A stretch of 64,000 nucleotides of DNA from Streptomyces colonosanans (lineage in GTDB: Bacteria; Actinomycetota; Actinomycetes; Streptomycetales; Streptomycetaceae): contig NZ_MLYP01000007.1 of assembly GCF_001866645.1 (NCBI RefSeq), positions 62,001 through 126,000 of the forward strand. Reading direction: 5' to 3'. Below are positions 8,354 through 19,269 of the stretch, in pieces. The notes under the pieces are model-generated. The model worked only from the letters and a program-made list of their open reading frames with translations. It did no database searches and had not been told where the DNA came from. A program made the position numbers and the translations under genes. The number at the start of each line of letters is the position of its first letter. Within the stretch, counting starts at the first letter, position 1.

Positions 8354-9364
8354 TCAGCCCGCCCGGTGCACCACCGCGTCGCACAGTTGCATGAGAGACG
8401 CCTTCGCATCGCACTCCGGCAGCGGGACCAGGGCCGCCCGGGCGTCCTCCACATAGCGGACGGTGTCGCGGCGGGCCTGCTCCAGCGCCGGGTGGACACG
8501 GAGGCGGGTGAGGGCCTCGGCGTGGCGGGCGTCGTCGGTGAGGTCCGAGTCCAGCAGCTCGCGCAGGGCGATGTCCTCGGGCAGCCCCAGGCGCTCCGCG
8601 CGCTCACGCAGTCGCAGGACCGGAAGAGTGGGGACGCCCTCCCGCAGATCCGTCCCGGGCGTCTTCCCGGACTCGTGCGAGTCCGAGGCGATGTCCAGCA
8701 CGTCGTCGGCCAGCTGGAACGCCACGCCCAACCGCTCGCCGTACTGCGTCAGTACATCCACGACCGTCTCGTCGGCGCCCGACATCATGGCGCCGAACCG
8801 GCACGCCACCGCCACCAGCGAACCCGTCTTGCCGCCGAGGACGTCGAGGTAGTGCTCCACCGGGTCGCGGCCGTCCCGGGGACCCGCCGTCTCCAGGATC
8901 TGGCCCGTGACCAGCCGCTCGAAGGCCTCCGCCTGGATGCGGACCGCCTCCGGGCCGAGGTCGGCCAGGATGTGGGACGCCCTCGCGAACAGGAAGTCAC
9001 CGGTGAGGACCGCGACCGAGTTGCCCCAGCGGGTGTTCGCGCTGTCCACCCCGCGCCGCACCTCGGCCTCGTCCATCACGTCGTCGTGATACAGCGTCGC
9101 CAGATGAGTCAGCTCCACGACCACAGCCGAGGGCACGACCCCGGGCGCGTACGGGTCGCCGAACTGCGCCGCGAGCATGACGAGCAGCGGCCGGAACCGT
9201 TTCCCGCCCGCGCGCACGAGGTGCTGTGCGGCCTGCGTGATGAAGGGGACCTCACTCTTGGTGGCGTCGAGCAGCCCTTCCTCGACAGCGGCCAATCCGG
9301 CCTGGACATCGGCTTCCAGAGCCGGGCCCCGCACGCTCAGCCCGAACGGCCTGACGACGGTCAC
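8354..9364 (-). CDS. trans-polyprenyl diphosphate synthase (menaquinone side chain)
   Basis: This 336-residue all-trans isoprenyl diphosphate synthase extends farnesyl/geranylgeranyl diphosphate to the long chain used for menaquinone. Both aspartate-rich motifs are present: YHDDVMDEAEVRRG (first) and QLADDVLDIASD (second). GGKRFRP is near residue 50, and GKTPGTDLREGVPTLPVL is typical of the long-chain synthases in this genus. The GTG at 9364 has AGGAGA upstream. It stands apart from the other mqn genes on the minus strand, but its product is what the UbiA-type transferase in this window (54.5 kb) would use. The chain length (probably nonaprenyl in Streptomyces) cannot be read from sequence. 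Confidence 0.92.
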   Translation of the reverse strand: MTVVRPFGLSVRGPALEADVQAGLAAVEEGLLDATKSEVPFITQAAQHLVRAGGKRFRPLLVMLAAQFGDPYAPGVVPSAVVVELTHLATLYHDDVMDEAEVRRGVDSANTRWGNSVAVLTGDFLFARASHILADLGPEAVRIQAEAFERLVTGQILETAGPRDGRDPVEHYLDVLGGKTGSLVAVACRFGAMMSGADETVVDVLTQYGERLGVAFQLADDVLDIASDSHESGKTPGTDLREGVPTLPVLRLRERAERLGLPEDIALRELLDSDLTDDARHAEALTRLRVHPALEQARRDTVRYVEDARAALVPLPECDAKASLMQLCDAVVHRAG

Positions 9365-10370
9365 GTGGGGTCTCCTGTCTGCTGACGTCTGCTGACGATC
9401 GCACGGTCGGTCTCAAGAACGGTCACTGAGTCGATGACGTTGCCCGTCGACGTGACTCATCGAGTTTGTCGATCTGTCGCCGCCATCACTCAACTCAGCG
9501 TATCCGGTCACGTTTCGATCACCACGAGCGCCCGCTGCTCCAGGCCGGGCGGTATCGGATCACGAACGGCATGTTCTCGATCGGATAGTACAAATAGGTA
9601 TTTATCGACACATCTGAAGACCAGCCCTCACGGCCGGAAGCGACCCCGTTCGCCGGGACATCCACCACCCCGACACAGGTCGCCGCAAGGGACGCCGTCG
9701 GCGATCGCCACCCGGTAGGACGCGCACGCCGCCACCCCCTTCCCCCACATCCCGCCCGGCGCGACGGCACGCCCGGGCCGCGGGGCCGGCGGTCAGGATC
9801 CGAGGGCGCGCGGGCGCACGGAAGGCGCACACCATCGAGCGCTCGAGCCCGCCGACCACCCGCATTCGCCCGGACCGATCGATCCGGTCGCACCACCCGA
9901 AGAGAGGGCGGCGCGCCAGGGTGAAGGGGCACTCCAAGATCACCCGCATCGTCACGGACTTCACCGCCCGGCCAGGGCGAGGGCGCCCGCAAGGGCGGCG
10001 GGGAAGGCGAGGAGACGGCGCCCCACCGGATCCGCGAGGGGCGGATTCCATACCGGGCGGGCGAGGGGCCGAAGCCCTCATGCAAATCCTCACCGTTGGG
10101 ATAATTTCGACCACTTTGCCCGAATTTCTGCCCTACGGGGCTTAATTACCATTTGAGATCAAGGCGGCGTGAGTGAAATGGGTCACGCCGGCGTCGGGCC
10201 GGGCGACTTCAGGGCGTCCACCAATTCTCCGTTTGCATATGGGAAGTTGAACCTCACCCAACAAAATGGATCATCTTCCCTATTCCTGCACTTCAAGGTC
10301 ATTTAGGCCGGAGAGTGATTTCCGGTCTTGTTCCGGACATGTGCTTCCGCATACCTTCCCTTCACCCGAG
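9365..10370. other. one-kilobase non-coding stretch
   Basis: About 1 kb lies between the polyprenyl synthase start and the c-di-AMP riboswitch with no gene I can support. Long open frames in it have arginine- and proline-heavy translations typical of shadow frames. A tandem 10-bp repeat (9377-9386, 9387-9396) lies just upstream of the synthase. Two AT-rich islands, at about 9585-9615 and 10095-10160, look promoter-like. The second island and the sequence to about 10300 probably contain the promoter of the riboswitch transcript. Confidence 0.5.
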
Positions 10371-10556
10371 CGGACGCCGAATCCTGCCACCGCTCGAGAA
10401 CCCATCGACCCCATAACGGCAGGAGCGGGGGACCCAGGTAAGTCGCCGATCCGGACACCGCGCCGGAACGGCTTGGGGTGAAGTCGTGCCCTCTGCACCG
10501 AGGACACGACCGGGCACCTCCCCGCCCGAACCCGACAGCTCACCTCGCAGGCGTAG
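10371..10556 (+). promoter_or_regulatory. c-di-AMP riboswitch (ydaO/yuaA class)
   Basis: The conserved ydaO blocks occur in order: CGCCGAATCCTGCC at 10375, a GGGGGACCCAGG block near 10428, GGGGTGAAGTC near 10475, a GGGCA segment, and CCGACAGCT then CACCTCGCAGGCG ending near 10553. The outer GACGCC and GGCGT strands pair to close the P1 stem. The aptamer ends about 17 nt before the transglycosylase ATG and runs into its ribosome-binding region. In this class c-di-AMP turns expression off, and in actinobacteria it typically controls cell-wall lytic enzymes, which fits the gene here. Confidence 0.92.
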
Positions 10557-10570
10557 GAGAGGAATACGAC

Positions 10571-11071
10571 ATGTCCGCTTTCGCCCTGCCCACTCGCCGT
10601 CGGGACCGTGGCTCCAAGGCCACCCGTCTCGCCCGCACCCTCGGTCTCGCAGGAGCCGGCGCAGCCGCTCTCGCCCTCCCGGTCATCGGCGCCACCAGCG
10701 CTTTCGCCGCCCCCAGCCCGTCCGTTCAGACGGTGTCCCTGCAGACCCAGGGCACCACCCTCGACAGCTGGATCCGCCAGTCGCTGACGATCATGGCGCA
10801 GCACGGCATCCCCGGTTCGTACAACGGCATCTACCGCAATGTGATGCGCGAGTCCTCGGGCAACCCGAAGGCCATCAACCTCTGGGACTCCAACGCCCAA
10901 GCCGGCATCCCGTCCAAGGGCCTCCTCCAGGTCATCGACCCGACCTTCCGCACGTACCACGTGCCGGGTACGGCGTTCGACCCCTACGACCCGGTCGCGA
11001 ACATCACGGCCGCGTGCAACTACGCCGCCGCGCGCTACGGCTCGATCGACAACGTCAACAGCGCCTACTGA
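10571..11071 (+). CDS. small secreted lytic transglycosylase (SLT domain)
   Basis: This 166-residue protein begins with a basic stretch and a secretion signal (LGLAGAGAAALALPVIGATS, cleavage after AFA near residue 47). A compact SLT/goose-lysozyme-like domain follows: IMAQHGIPGSYNGIYRNVMR, then the catalytic glutamate in RESSGNPKAIN, then SKGLLQVIDPTF and AACNYAAARYGS. It should cleave the glycan strands of peptidoglycan outside the cell. AGGAGAGG lies about 10 nt before the ATG. A c-di-AMP riboswitch immediately upstream is its likely control, linking wall remodelling to osmotic or developmental signals. It is single-domain with no LysM or other wall-binding module. Confidence 0.92.
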   Translation: MSAFALPTRRRDRGSKATRLARTLGLAGAGAAALALPVIGATSAFAAPSPSVQTVSLQTQGTTLDSWIRQSLTIMAQHGIPGSYNGIYRNVMRESSGNPKAINLWDSNAQAGIPSKGLLQVIDPTFRTYHVPGTAFDPYDPVANITAACNYAAARYGSIDNVNSAY

Positions 11072-11079
11072 GACGGCTG

Positions 11080-11113
11080 GTGCTCCCACAAGCGCGAGCG
11101 CCTGTGGGAGCAC
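11080..11113 (+). terminator. hairpin terminator of the transglycosylase gene
   Basis: A perfect 11-bp stem (11080-11090 with 11103-11113) and a 12-nt loop begin 9 nt after the stop codon. Confidence 0.75.
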
Positions 11114-11139
11114 TGGGCCGAGATCTGCCACTGAGCACC

Positions 11140-11194
11140 AGGGCCTGTCATCACATTCCCGTCGTCGCCCGAGGGGAGTGTGACGACAGGCCCT
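11140..11194. terminator. long bidirectional hairpin between convergent genes
   Basis: The arms 11140-11160 and 11174-11194 pair over 21 positions, with only two non-Watson-Crick pairs that can wobble on one strand. The loop is 13 nt. The right arm runs into the stop codon of the HAD gene on the minus strand. It can serve both that gene and the transglycosylase gene. Confidence 0.75.
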
Positions 11195-12005
11195 AGCGGT
11201 CCCTGAAGAGTCTTTCGAGGACGACGGCGATGCCGTCGTCCTCGTTCGACGTGGTGATCTCGTCCGCGACCGCCTTGAGTTCCGGATGGGCGTTGGCCAT
11301 GGCGACGCCGTGCGCGGCCCAGCGGAACATCGGGATGTCGTTGGGCATATCGCCGAAGGCGATGGTCGCCGACCGCGACAGGCCCAGGTACTCCGCGGCC
11401 AGCGCGAGCCCCGTCGCCTTGGTGACACCGCAGGGCTGGAGTTCGACGGTGCCGGGCCCCGACATGGTGACCGTCGCGAGGGATCCGACCGCCTCGCGCG
11501 CCACCGCCGCCAACTCGTCGTCGGACAGGGTGTGATGGCGCAGCAGCACCTTGCTGATGGGCTCGCACCACAGGTCGTCGCGCCGTTCGACCCGCACCGC
11601 GGGCAGGGTGGGGTGCGGCATCAGATAGCCGGGTTCGATGAGCGTGAACCCGTCCACCCCGTCCTGGTCGACGGCCGCGTACACCTGCCCGACCTCGGCC
11701 TCGATCTTGCCCAGCGCGGTCTCGGCCAACTCCCGGTCCAGGGTGACGGAGAACAGCAGCCGGCTTGCACCGGAGTCGTACACCTGCGCGCCCTGTCCGC
11801 ACACCGCAAGCCCCGTGCTGCCGAGGTCGTCGAGCAGCGGACGCACCCTCGGTGCCGGGCGCCCCGTCACCACGAGATGCCGCGCGCCGGCCGCCGCGGC
11901 CCGCTCCAGCACGGCCCTTGACCGGTCGGAGAGCGTGTCGTCGCCGCGCAGCAGCGTTCCGTCCAGGTCAGTGGCGATGAGGGAGTATGCGAGGGGTGCG
12001 GCCAT
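11193..12005 (-). CDS. Cof-type HAD-superfamily phosphatase
   Basis: This 270-residue cytoplasmic HAD hydrolase belongs to the Cof (IIB) subfamily, which dephosphorylates sugar phosphates or similar metabolites. Motif I with the nucleophile is IATDLDGTLL at about residues 10-19. Motif II is in LVVTGR. Motif III lysine is in GVTKATGL, and motif IV is FGDMPNDIPMFRWA, followed by the class signature GVAMANAHPELKAVAD. The ATG at 12005 gives a normal length; no strong Shine-Dalgarno is present, and a GTG about 12 codons upstream remains possible. The natural substrate is unknown. Confidence 0.9.
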   Translation of the reverse strand: MAAPLAYSLIATDLDGTLLRGDDTLSDRSRAVLERAAAAGARHLVVTGRPAPRVRPLLDDLGSTGLAVCGQGAQVYDSGASRLLFSVTLDRELAETALGKIEAEVGQVYAAVDQDGVDGFTLIEPGYLMPHPTLPAVRVERRDDLWCEPISKVLLRHHTLSDDELAAVAREAVGSLATVTMSGPGTVELQPCGVTKATGLALAAEYLGLSRSATIAFGDMPNDIPMFRWAAHGVAMANAHPELKAVADEITTSNEDDGIAVVLERLFRDR

Positions 12006-12295
12006 GATCAGAGAATACGGACGGATCCGCCCGGTGACCGGACGACGTCGAGTATCCCGTGCGCACCGTGATGGACGCGCTACGGTAGAGGATTCGACGT
12101 TCCCGGTTCGCGCCGCCGCCCCCGCGCCCGTCCCCAACAGCGGCTGTCCGGGCGGACGTTGAACGAAAGCGCGACAGCGCCGCGCTGGGCTCCCCGTCCC
12201 GCCGCACCGGATGCGTCACGCGCGGGTCTCCAGCGGGTGACACCCAACGACGCAGGCGGCCGCGCGGAGTTCGCGTGCCTCTGCGCCCTCGGTCC

Positions 12296-13498
12296 TCAGC
12301 CGTGCGCCGCCGCCAGATGCTTCGCCAGTCGCGGGGAGGCGAAGTCCGTGCCGCACACGAAGCGCATCACCGGGCCGTACGAGGCCGCCGCCGGAAGGCC
12401 CGTGAAGTAGAGACCGGGGACGGACGACACATAGCCCGCGCCGAGCCTCGGCGCGCCCCGGCTCGCCGCCAGTTCCGTGCGCAGTTCATGGCCCAGGAAG
12501 TCCATCGCGGCGATGTCCACGCGGTAGCCGGTCGCGGCGATGAGGTGGTCCGCGGTCAGTTCCTCCATGCGGCCCGCATGGGTCTGGACCGTCAGGGCAA
12601 GGCTGCCGTCCGGCGCGGACGCGCGGACGACGCGGGAGACCTCACGCACCCCCACGTTGCCCTCGAACCGGTTCTTCAGCCACCAGGCGCCGAGCGGGCC
12701 GAGGACGCGGCGGACCAGGTAGTGGCGGGTCTGGGCGGGCAGGAAACGGTACGGGTGCGGGTAGTAGCTCAGGGCCCACAACGACCAGGCGCGGCCGAAC
12801 GGCGACTCGGGGCGCAGCCTCGGCTGCCGCCAGGGCGGAGCGCCGAAGGCGACCTGGCCCCGGCCGCGCGAGACCACGCGTACACGTGCACCCGCCTCTG
12901 CCGCCAGTGCCGCCGTCTCCAGAGCGGACTGGCCCGCACCGACGACCAGCAGGTCCTTGCCGGAGAACCGGGTCAGGTCGTGGTGCTGGGAGCTGTGGGA
13001 AACCGGGCCCGTCGGGGCGGGCCCGTCCGGCGCCGCCCCGGACAGCTCATGCGGGACATGAGCGAGACCCGACAGGCCGGTCGCCACCACCACCGCCCGC
13101 GCGGCGAACAACTCCCCCGAGTCCAGCTTCAGTTCGAAGCCACCGCTCTGGCGGCGGTCCACGGAGACGACCCGGACCCGCTCCAGTTCGGGTACCAGCT
13201 TCTGCTGGAACCACTCCCCGTACGCGAGGAACGTCTCGATCGGGATGATGTCCTCGTCGGTCACCAGCCGGGGGATGCCCGCCGCGTCGCAGTAGTCGAC
13301 CAGGGTGTGCCCCCGCTGGGGGGCGTCGATGTTCGAGGCGGCCGGGGTCGACTTGAGGAGCATGCCCTCGGGCATGTGGTCGCGCCAGCTCACCATGGGC
13401 TCGCCGAAGACGCGTACCGGGATGCCCCGCGCCCGCAGATGGGCGGCGGTGGACAGGCCGAACGGCCCGGCACCGATGACTGCTACCGGTTGAATCAC
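12296..13498 (-). CDS. FAD-dependent oxidoreductase (flavin monooxygenase-like)
   Basis: This 400-residue flavoprotein has two dinucleotide folds. The FAD motif is at the N-terminus (VAVIGAGPFGLSTAAHLRARG) and an NADP/NAD motif near residue 180 (LLVVGAGQSALETAALAAEAG). The order and the ATG sequence (LIAATGYRVD near residue 320) resemble flavin-containing monooxygenases and N-hydroxylases. The GTG start at 13498 has GGGAGGG 6 nt upstream. It lies 27 bp downstream of an ATP-grasp ligase gene on the same strand, so the two are probably one transcription unit acting on one metabolite. The substrate is unknown. Confidence 0.85.
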   Translation of the reverse strand: MIQPVAVIGAGPFGLSTAAHLRARGIPVRVFGEPMVSWRDHMPEGMLLKSTPAASNIDAPQRGHTLVDYCDAAGIPRLVTDEDIIPIETFLAYGEWFQQKLVPELERVRVVSVDRRQSGGFELKLDSGELFAARAVVVATGLSGLAHVPHELSGAAPDGPAPTGPVSHSSQHHDLTRFSGKDLLVVGAGQSALETAALAAEAGARVRVVSRGRGQVAFGAPPWRQPRLRPESPFGRAWSLWALSYYPHPYRFLPAQTRHYLVRRVLGPLGAWWLKNRFEGNVGVREVSRVVRASAPDGSLALTVQTHAGRMEELTADHLIAATGYRVDIAAMDFLGHELRTELAASRGAPRLGAGYVSSVPGLYFTGLPAAASYGPVMRFVCGTDFASPRLAKHLAAAHG

Positions 13499-13525
13499 GA
13501 AGTCCCTCCCCAGGACGCGACGTGC

Positions 13526-14836
13526 CTACTTCGTGGTGGAGTCGGTCGAACCGGGCCGCTTACCCGAACCGGCGCTGCTGCCACGGCGGTTGGTTTGCCA
13601 CAGCCGATACAGGTGCTTCGTGCCCGGGCGCACGAGACGCGCGAGCATCGTGAAGAACGGCCGCAGGTCGTCACCCGCCAGCCAGGCCAGTTCCGTACCG
13701 GTCGCGCGGGCCGGTGCGTGCGGCGTCGTATAACCGCTGCGGTGGTAGGCGATCAGCGCGGGCAGGTCGATGTTCTCCACGATGTACCGGTGGCCGACGC
13801 GCTGTTCCCCCTCCGGGACCGCGCGGCCGGTCAGGTCGAGGTGCATGGCGCGGACGACGTCCACCCCCGACTCGTTCTCGAAGAGGCGGAACTGGGCGCC
13901 CATACGCGGATTGAAGTCGAGCAGTTTGTACTGGCCGTCACGCCGGTCGAAGCGCAGGTCGAGGTCGATGATGCCGGTGAAGCCGATCTGTTTGATGAAA
14001 CGCGCGGCGAGGTCCGCGAGTTCCGGGTTGTCGACGACGTACGCGTTCGCCGTCATGCCCGCGTGCGGTGGCCAGGAGCGGACCTTCACACCGGTGAACA
14101 GGGCGAGCGGGGTCGAGCTCTGGTCGAAGTACCCGTGCACGATCCAGTCCTCGGCCTCCTCCCGGGGCAGGTACTCCTGAAGGATCACGCCCGGTCGCTC
14201 GCCCCAGTCACGGGCGAGCGTGAGGAGCCCCTCGCGTGTGATGATCTTCGTGGTGCCGTTCACGGCGGGTCGTTCACGGCGGACGAAGGCCTCGCGGTTC
14301 TTCGCCACCAGCGGGAAGCGGGCCTTCTCGGCGAACCGCACGACGTCGTCGTACGACTGCGGGAAGGACGCCGCCGGGCTCGGGATGCCGTGTTCCACAC
14401 ACAGGTCGTGCAGGCCCTGCTTGCTGGCGAGGAGACGCGGAAGCCCGGCGTCCACTTTCGGGAACAGGAAGGGGCCGCGCAGGACGCCCTGATGCTCGGC
14501 GATCAGGACGGCTGCCTCCTCGTCGGTGGGTATGAGGACCGTCGGCCGGCCGATGCGGCGCCCGATGCGCAGCAGGCCCTCCACGAGCCGCTCCGGTTCC
14601 TCCGTCCCGGTGGTCGGCCATACGAAGGCGCGCCGCAGATAGCGGGAGAGGGCGGCCGGGGTGTAGCGGTCCTCGGTGATCGCATACATCGGTATGCCCA
14701 GCCGGCCCAGGCTGCGGATGGCTCCCACCCCACCGTGGTGCAGCGGGTAGTCGCCGAACTTCACGATGAGTCCCGGCACCTCGCGGTCCCCGTCGAACGG
14801 CACACCGCTGGTGCTCCTGGCCACGGGTCCCCCCAC
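13526..14836 (-). CDS. ATP-grasp carboxylate-amine ligase-like protein
   Basis: This 436-residue ATP-grasp enzyme should activate a carboxylate as acyl-phosphate and join it to an amine or other nucleophile. After an N-terminal Rossmann-like part (GGVGAIRSLGRLGIPMYAIT) come the ATP-binding lysines (PLVAKNREAF; NGTTKIITR) and a VILQEYLP hinge. The metal site is IIDLDLRFDRRDGQYKLLDF then NPR near residue 325. The GTG at 14836 has AGGGGGGACAC upstream; a second GTG four codons in is possible. It heads a two-gene unit with a flavoprotein. No adenylation or carrier-protein genes lie nearby, so the pair may make or modify a small amide-type metabolite (inference). Confidence 0.85.
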   Translation of the reverse strand: MGGPVARSTSGVPFDGDREVPGLIVKFGDYPLHHGGVGAIRSLGRLGIPMYAITEDRYTPAALSRYLRRAFVWPTTGTEEPERLVEGLLRIGRRIGRPTVLIPTDEEAAVLIAEHQGVLRGPFLFPKVDAGLPRLLASKQGLHDLCVEHGIPSPAASFPQSYDDVVRFAEKARFPLVAKNREAFVRRERPAVNGTTKIITREGLLTLARDWGERPGVILQEYLPREEAEDWIVHGYFDQSSTPLALFTGVKVRSWPPHAGMTANAYVVDNPELADLAARFIKQIGFTGIIDLDLRFDRRDGQYKLLDFNPRMGAQFRLFENESGVDVVRAMHLDLTGRAVPEGEQRVGHRYIVENIDLPALIAYHRSGYTTPHAPARATGTELAWLAGDDLRPFFTMLARLVRPGTKHLYRLWQTNRRGSSAGSGKRPGSTDSTTK

Positions 14837-15048
14837 GTGTCCCCCCTATGGGCCGGACCCACCCCGTCCGTGTCCCCAAAGGGACGCTAAGCCGGAATTG
14901 GACCCTCCGACAAGACCTATTCGGACATTGCGAACCCTTTAGACACTGCCCAAGACAGGCGGCTCACCCGTAACGTGTGGGGCGAGACCACATGGAACGC
15001 ACCCCATGTACGGCACATCTGGAGTGCACGAAAGCGAGGCAGCATCCC

Positions 15049-16275
15049 ATGCCCCCCTTCGATGTCCCCGAGGGCGACCCCTTTGGCCCGCACAACCTCC
15101 CCTACGGCGTGTTCTCGCCGGCCGGCTCCGACAAGCGGACCGTGGGCGTCAGGCTGGGCGACCACGTGCTGGACGCGGGCGCCGCGGCGACGGCGCTCGG
15201 CTCCCCCTACGCCTCCCTGCTGGCGCAACCGTCCCTGGGCCCGCTGCTGGCGGCGGGCCGCACCGTCTGGTCGGACGTGCGCCGGGCGCTGACGGCCTGG
15301 GTGACGGTGCCCGCGCACCAGGAGACCGTCGAGCCCCTCCTGCGCCCACTCTCCGAGGTGACCCTGCACCTGCCCTTCGAGGTCGCCGACTATGTCGACT
15401 TCTACGCCTCCGAGAACCACGCCCGCAATGTCGGGCAGATCTTCCGCCCGGACGCGGCGGACTCCCTGACCCCCAACTGGAAGCACCTGCCGATCGGCTA
15501 CCACGGCCGGTCGGGGACGGTGGTGGTGTCGGGCACGGACGTCGTGCGACCGCAGGGGCAGCGCAAGGCTCCCACGGACCTGGCGCCGGTCTTCGGCCCC
15601 TCCGTCCGCCTGGACATCGAGGCGGAGGTGGGGTTCGTGGTGGGGGTCCCCTCGCAGCACGGCCTGCCGGTGGGGCTGTCCGGGTTCCGGGACCATGTGT
15701 TCGGGTTGTGCCTGCTCAACGACTGGTCGGCCCGGGACGTCCAGGCCTGGGAGTACGTGCCGCTCGGACCGTTCCTCGGCAAGTCGTTCGCCACGTCGGT
15801 CTCGGCGTGGATCACCCCGCTGGACGCGCTGGAGGAGGCGCGGGTGGCGCCACCGGCGCGCACGCACGCGCTACTGCCGTACCTGGACGACGCGCAGGAG
15901 GAACCGGCGGGTTACGACCTGCGCATCTCCGTCGCGATCAACGGCCATGTCGTCTCCGAGCCTCCGTTCTCGACGATGTACTGGACGGCCGCCCAGCAGC
16001 TGGCGCACATGACGGTGAACGGGGCGTCGCTGCGGACCGGCGACCTGTACGGCTCGGGCACCGTGAGCGGCCCGGCGGAGCACGAGCGCGGCTCGCTCCT
16101 CGAACTGACGTGGAACGGACGGGATCCGCTCGAACTCCCTGACGGCAAGCGGACGTTCCTGGAGGACGGCGACGTGGTGACGCTGACCGCCTGGGCGCCG
16201 GGGCCGGACGGGACGAGGGTGGGGCTCGGCGAGGTGACGGGCCGGGTGGTACCGGCGGTCGACACCTCGGTCTGA
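15049..16275 (+). CDS. fahA: fumarylacetoacetase
   Basis: This 408-residue enzyme of tyrosine and homogentisate breakdown hydrolyses fumarylacetoacetate to fumarate and acetoacetate. The N-terminal SH3-like domain (FGPHNLPYGVFSP; VGVRLGDHVLDAG) is followed by the FAH fold with its metal ligands. DFYASENHARNVGQIFRP carries the first ligand aspartate, and IEAEVGFVVG and LLNDWSARDVQAWEYVPLG carry the others and the catalytic surroundings. The length matches the family (about 410). The ATG at 15049 is preceded by GCGAGGCAG, and about 24 further in-frame codons upstream look non-coding. The gene stands alone, with a terminator hairpin after it. Confidence 0.95.
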   Translation: MPPFDVPEGDPFGPHNLPYGVFSPAGSDKRTVGVRLGDHVLDAGAAATALGSPYASLLAQPSLGPLLAAGRTVWSDVRRALTAWVTVPAHQETVEPLLRPLSEVTLHLPFEVADYVDFYASENHARNVGQIFRPDAADSLTPNWKHLPIGYHGRSGTVVVSGTDVVRPQGQRKAPTDLAPVFGPSVRLDIEAEVGFVVGVPSQHGLPVGLSGFRDHVFGLCLLNDWSARDVQAWEYVPLGPFLGKSFATSVSAWITPLDALEEARVAPPARTHALLPYLDDAQEEPAGYDLRISVAINGHVVSEPPFSTMYWTAAQQLAHMTVNGASLRTGDLYGSGTVSGPAEHERGSLLELTWNGRDPLELPDGKRTFLEDGDVVTLTAWAPGPDGTRVGLGEVTGRVVPAVDTSV

Positions 16276-16315
16276 GGCGCACCGCACGTCTGCCGACGGC
16301 ACGACCCGTCCGGGA

Positions 16316-16341
16316 GCGGCGCCCGGTGTGCCGGGCGCCGC
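16316..16341. terminator. hairpin between fumarylacetoacetase and recQ
   Basis: A perfect 11-bp stem (16316-16326 with 16331-16341) has a TGTG loop. It lies between two convergent genes, so it can act on both strands. Confidence 0.75.
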
Positions 16342-16369
16342 GACGGGGCGAACGGTGCCCGCCGGGGCA

Positions 16370-18394
<2,025 letters not shown>

Positions 18395-18592
18395 CGCCCG
18401 TCCCCCGTGCGTCGTCCCTCGACCACTGCATCCACGATAGGGGCCCGCGCCGACAGCCCCGAAGTTATCCACAGGCCGCCTGCCCCGTGCTGGTCAAGGA
18501 CACGACACTCGTTCACACGTGCATGGGAGACCTGCCCGATTCCGGTCGATAGTCTGAATGCACCGGCGAGACTCCGTCTTATGGGAGCACTG

Positions 18593-19195
18593 ATGAGCGT
18601 CGCACCGAAGGCGTCAGGATCCACGTGGCCGATCCCGCCCGAGGGCGGCTGGACCGCCGACGACCTGGACCGGCTTCCGAATCTGCCTCCACACACGGAA
18701 CTGATCGACGGGAGCCTGGTCTTCGTGAGTCCGCAGACCATCTTTCACGAACGTGCCATCGACTACTTCAAGTGGCAGCTACAGTCTCTGGCACCTGCGG
18801 ACCTTGAGGTGTTCCGCGAGTTCACCATCGATCTCGACAGGCAGAACAGGCCCGAGCCGGACGTGGTCGTAGTGCGCGGTCACGTGGTGGAGGACCCGCA
18901 GCAAACCCGGTTCCCGGCCGATGCCGTCGTCCTGGCCATCGAAGTCGTCTCGGAGGACTCCGTCTCCCGCGACCGGGAGACCAAGCCCCTGAAGTACGCC
19001 AGGGCCAAGATCCCCCACTACTGGCGGATCGAGAACGAGAACGGCCGCGCCGCCGTGCACGCCTTCGAGCTGGAGCCCACCACGGGCACGTACACCAGTG
19101 TGGGAATCTTCCGCGAGCGGATGAAGGCGGACGTTCCGTTCCCGATGGACCTGGACCTCACCCAGATCAGGACGCGCCACGCGCCCAAGCAGTAA
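18593..19195 (+). CDS. Uma2 family (DUF820) restriction-endonuclease-fold protein
   Basis: This 200-residue protein has the PD-(D/E)XK-like Uma2 fold. The segments expected of the active site are present: NLPPHTELIDGSLVFVSP (acidic residue), NRPEPDVVVVRG (PD motif), and VVLAIEVVSEDSVSRDRETK with the E-x-V plus lysine. PLKYARAKIPHYWRIE ends the core. The ATG at 18593 has GGGAG just upstream; another ATG four codons earlier lacks a ribosome site. Uma2 proteins are abundant in Streptomyces and cyanobacteria and their role is unknown. A broken C-terminal copy of the same family lies at 54.3 kb. Confidence 0.87.
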   Translation: MSVAPKASGSTWPIPPEGGWTADDLDRLPNLPPHTELIDGSLVFVSPQTIFHERAIDYFKWQLQSLAPADLEVFREFTIDLDRQNRPEPDVVVVRGHVVEDPQQTRFPADAVVLAIEVVSEDSVSRDRETKPLKYARAKIPHYWRIENENGRAAVHAFELEPTTGTYTSVGIFRERMKADVPFPMDLDLTQIRTRHAPKQ

Positions 19196-19205
19196 CCCGG
19201 TTCCG

Positions 19206-19260
19206 CACACGCACGGCGGCCCGGCACCCCCCGAGCGGGTGCCGGGCCGCCGCGTGCGGG
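19206..19260. terminator. bidirectional terminator between the Uma2 gene and nuoN
   Basis: A GC-rich inverted repeat (about 19210-19229 with 19237-19258) has a 15-bp core and one 2-nt bulge. It lies between the convergent Uma2 gene and the end of the nuo operon. Confidence 0.85.
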
Positions 19261-19269
19261 AACCACCCG

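Noticed and set aside
9519..10114. Minus-strand frames in the gap upstream of the riboswitch
   Set aside because: The translations are Arg/Pro-rich, overlap each other in different frames and lack ribosome sites.
12159..12410. Small plus-strand frame starting TTG between the HAD and flavoprotein genes
   Set aside because: It runs into the antisense of the flavoprotein 3' end, has no ribosome site and no recognisable motif.
12275..14890. Plus-strand open frame of 871 codons opposite the flavoprotein and ATP-grasp genes
   Set aside because: Both minus-strand genes have complete family motifs and ribosome sites; the opposing translation has none.
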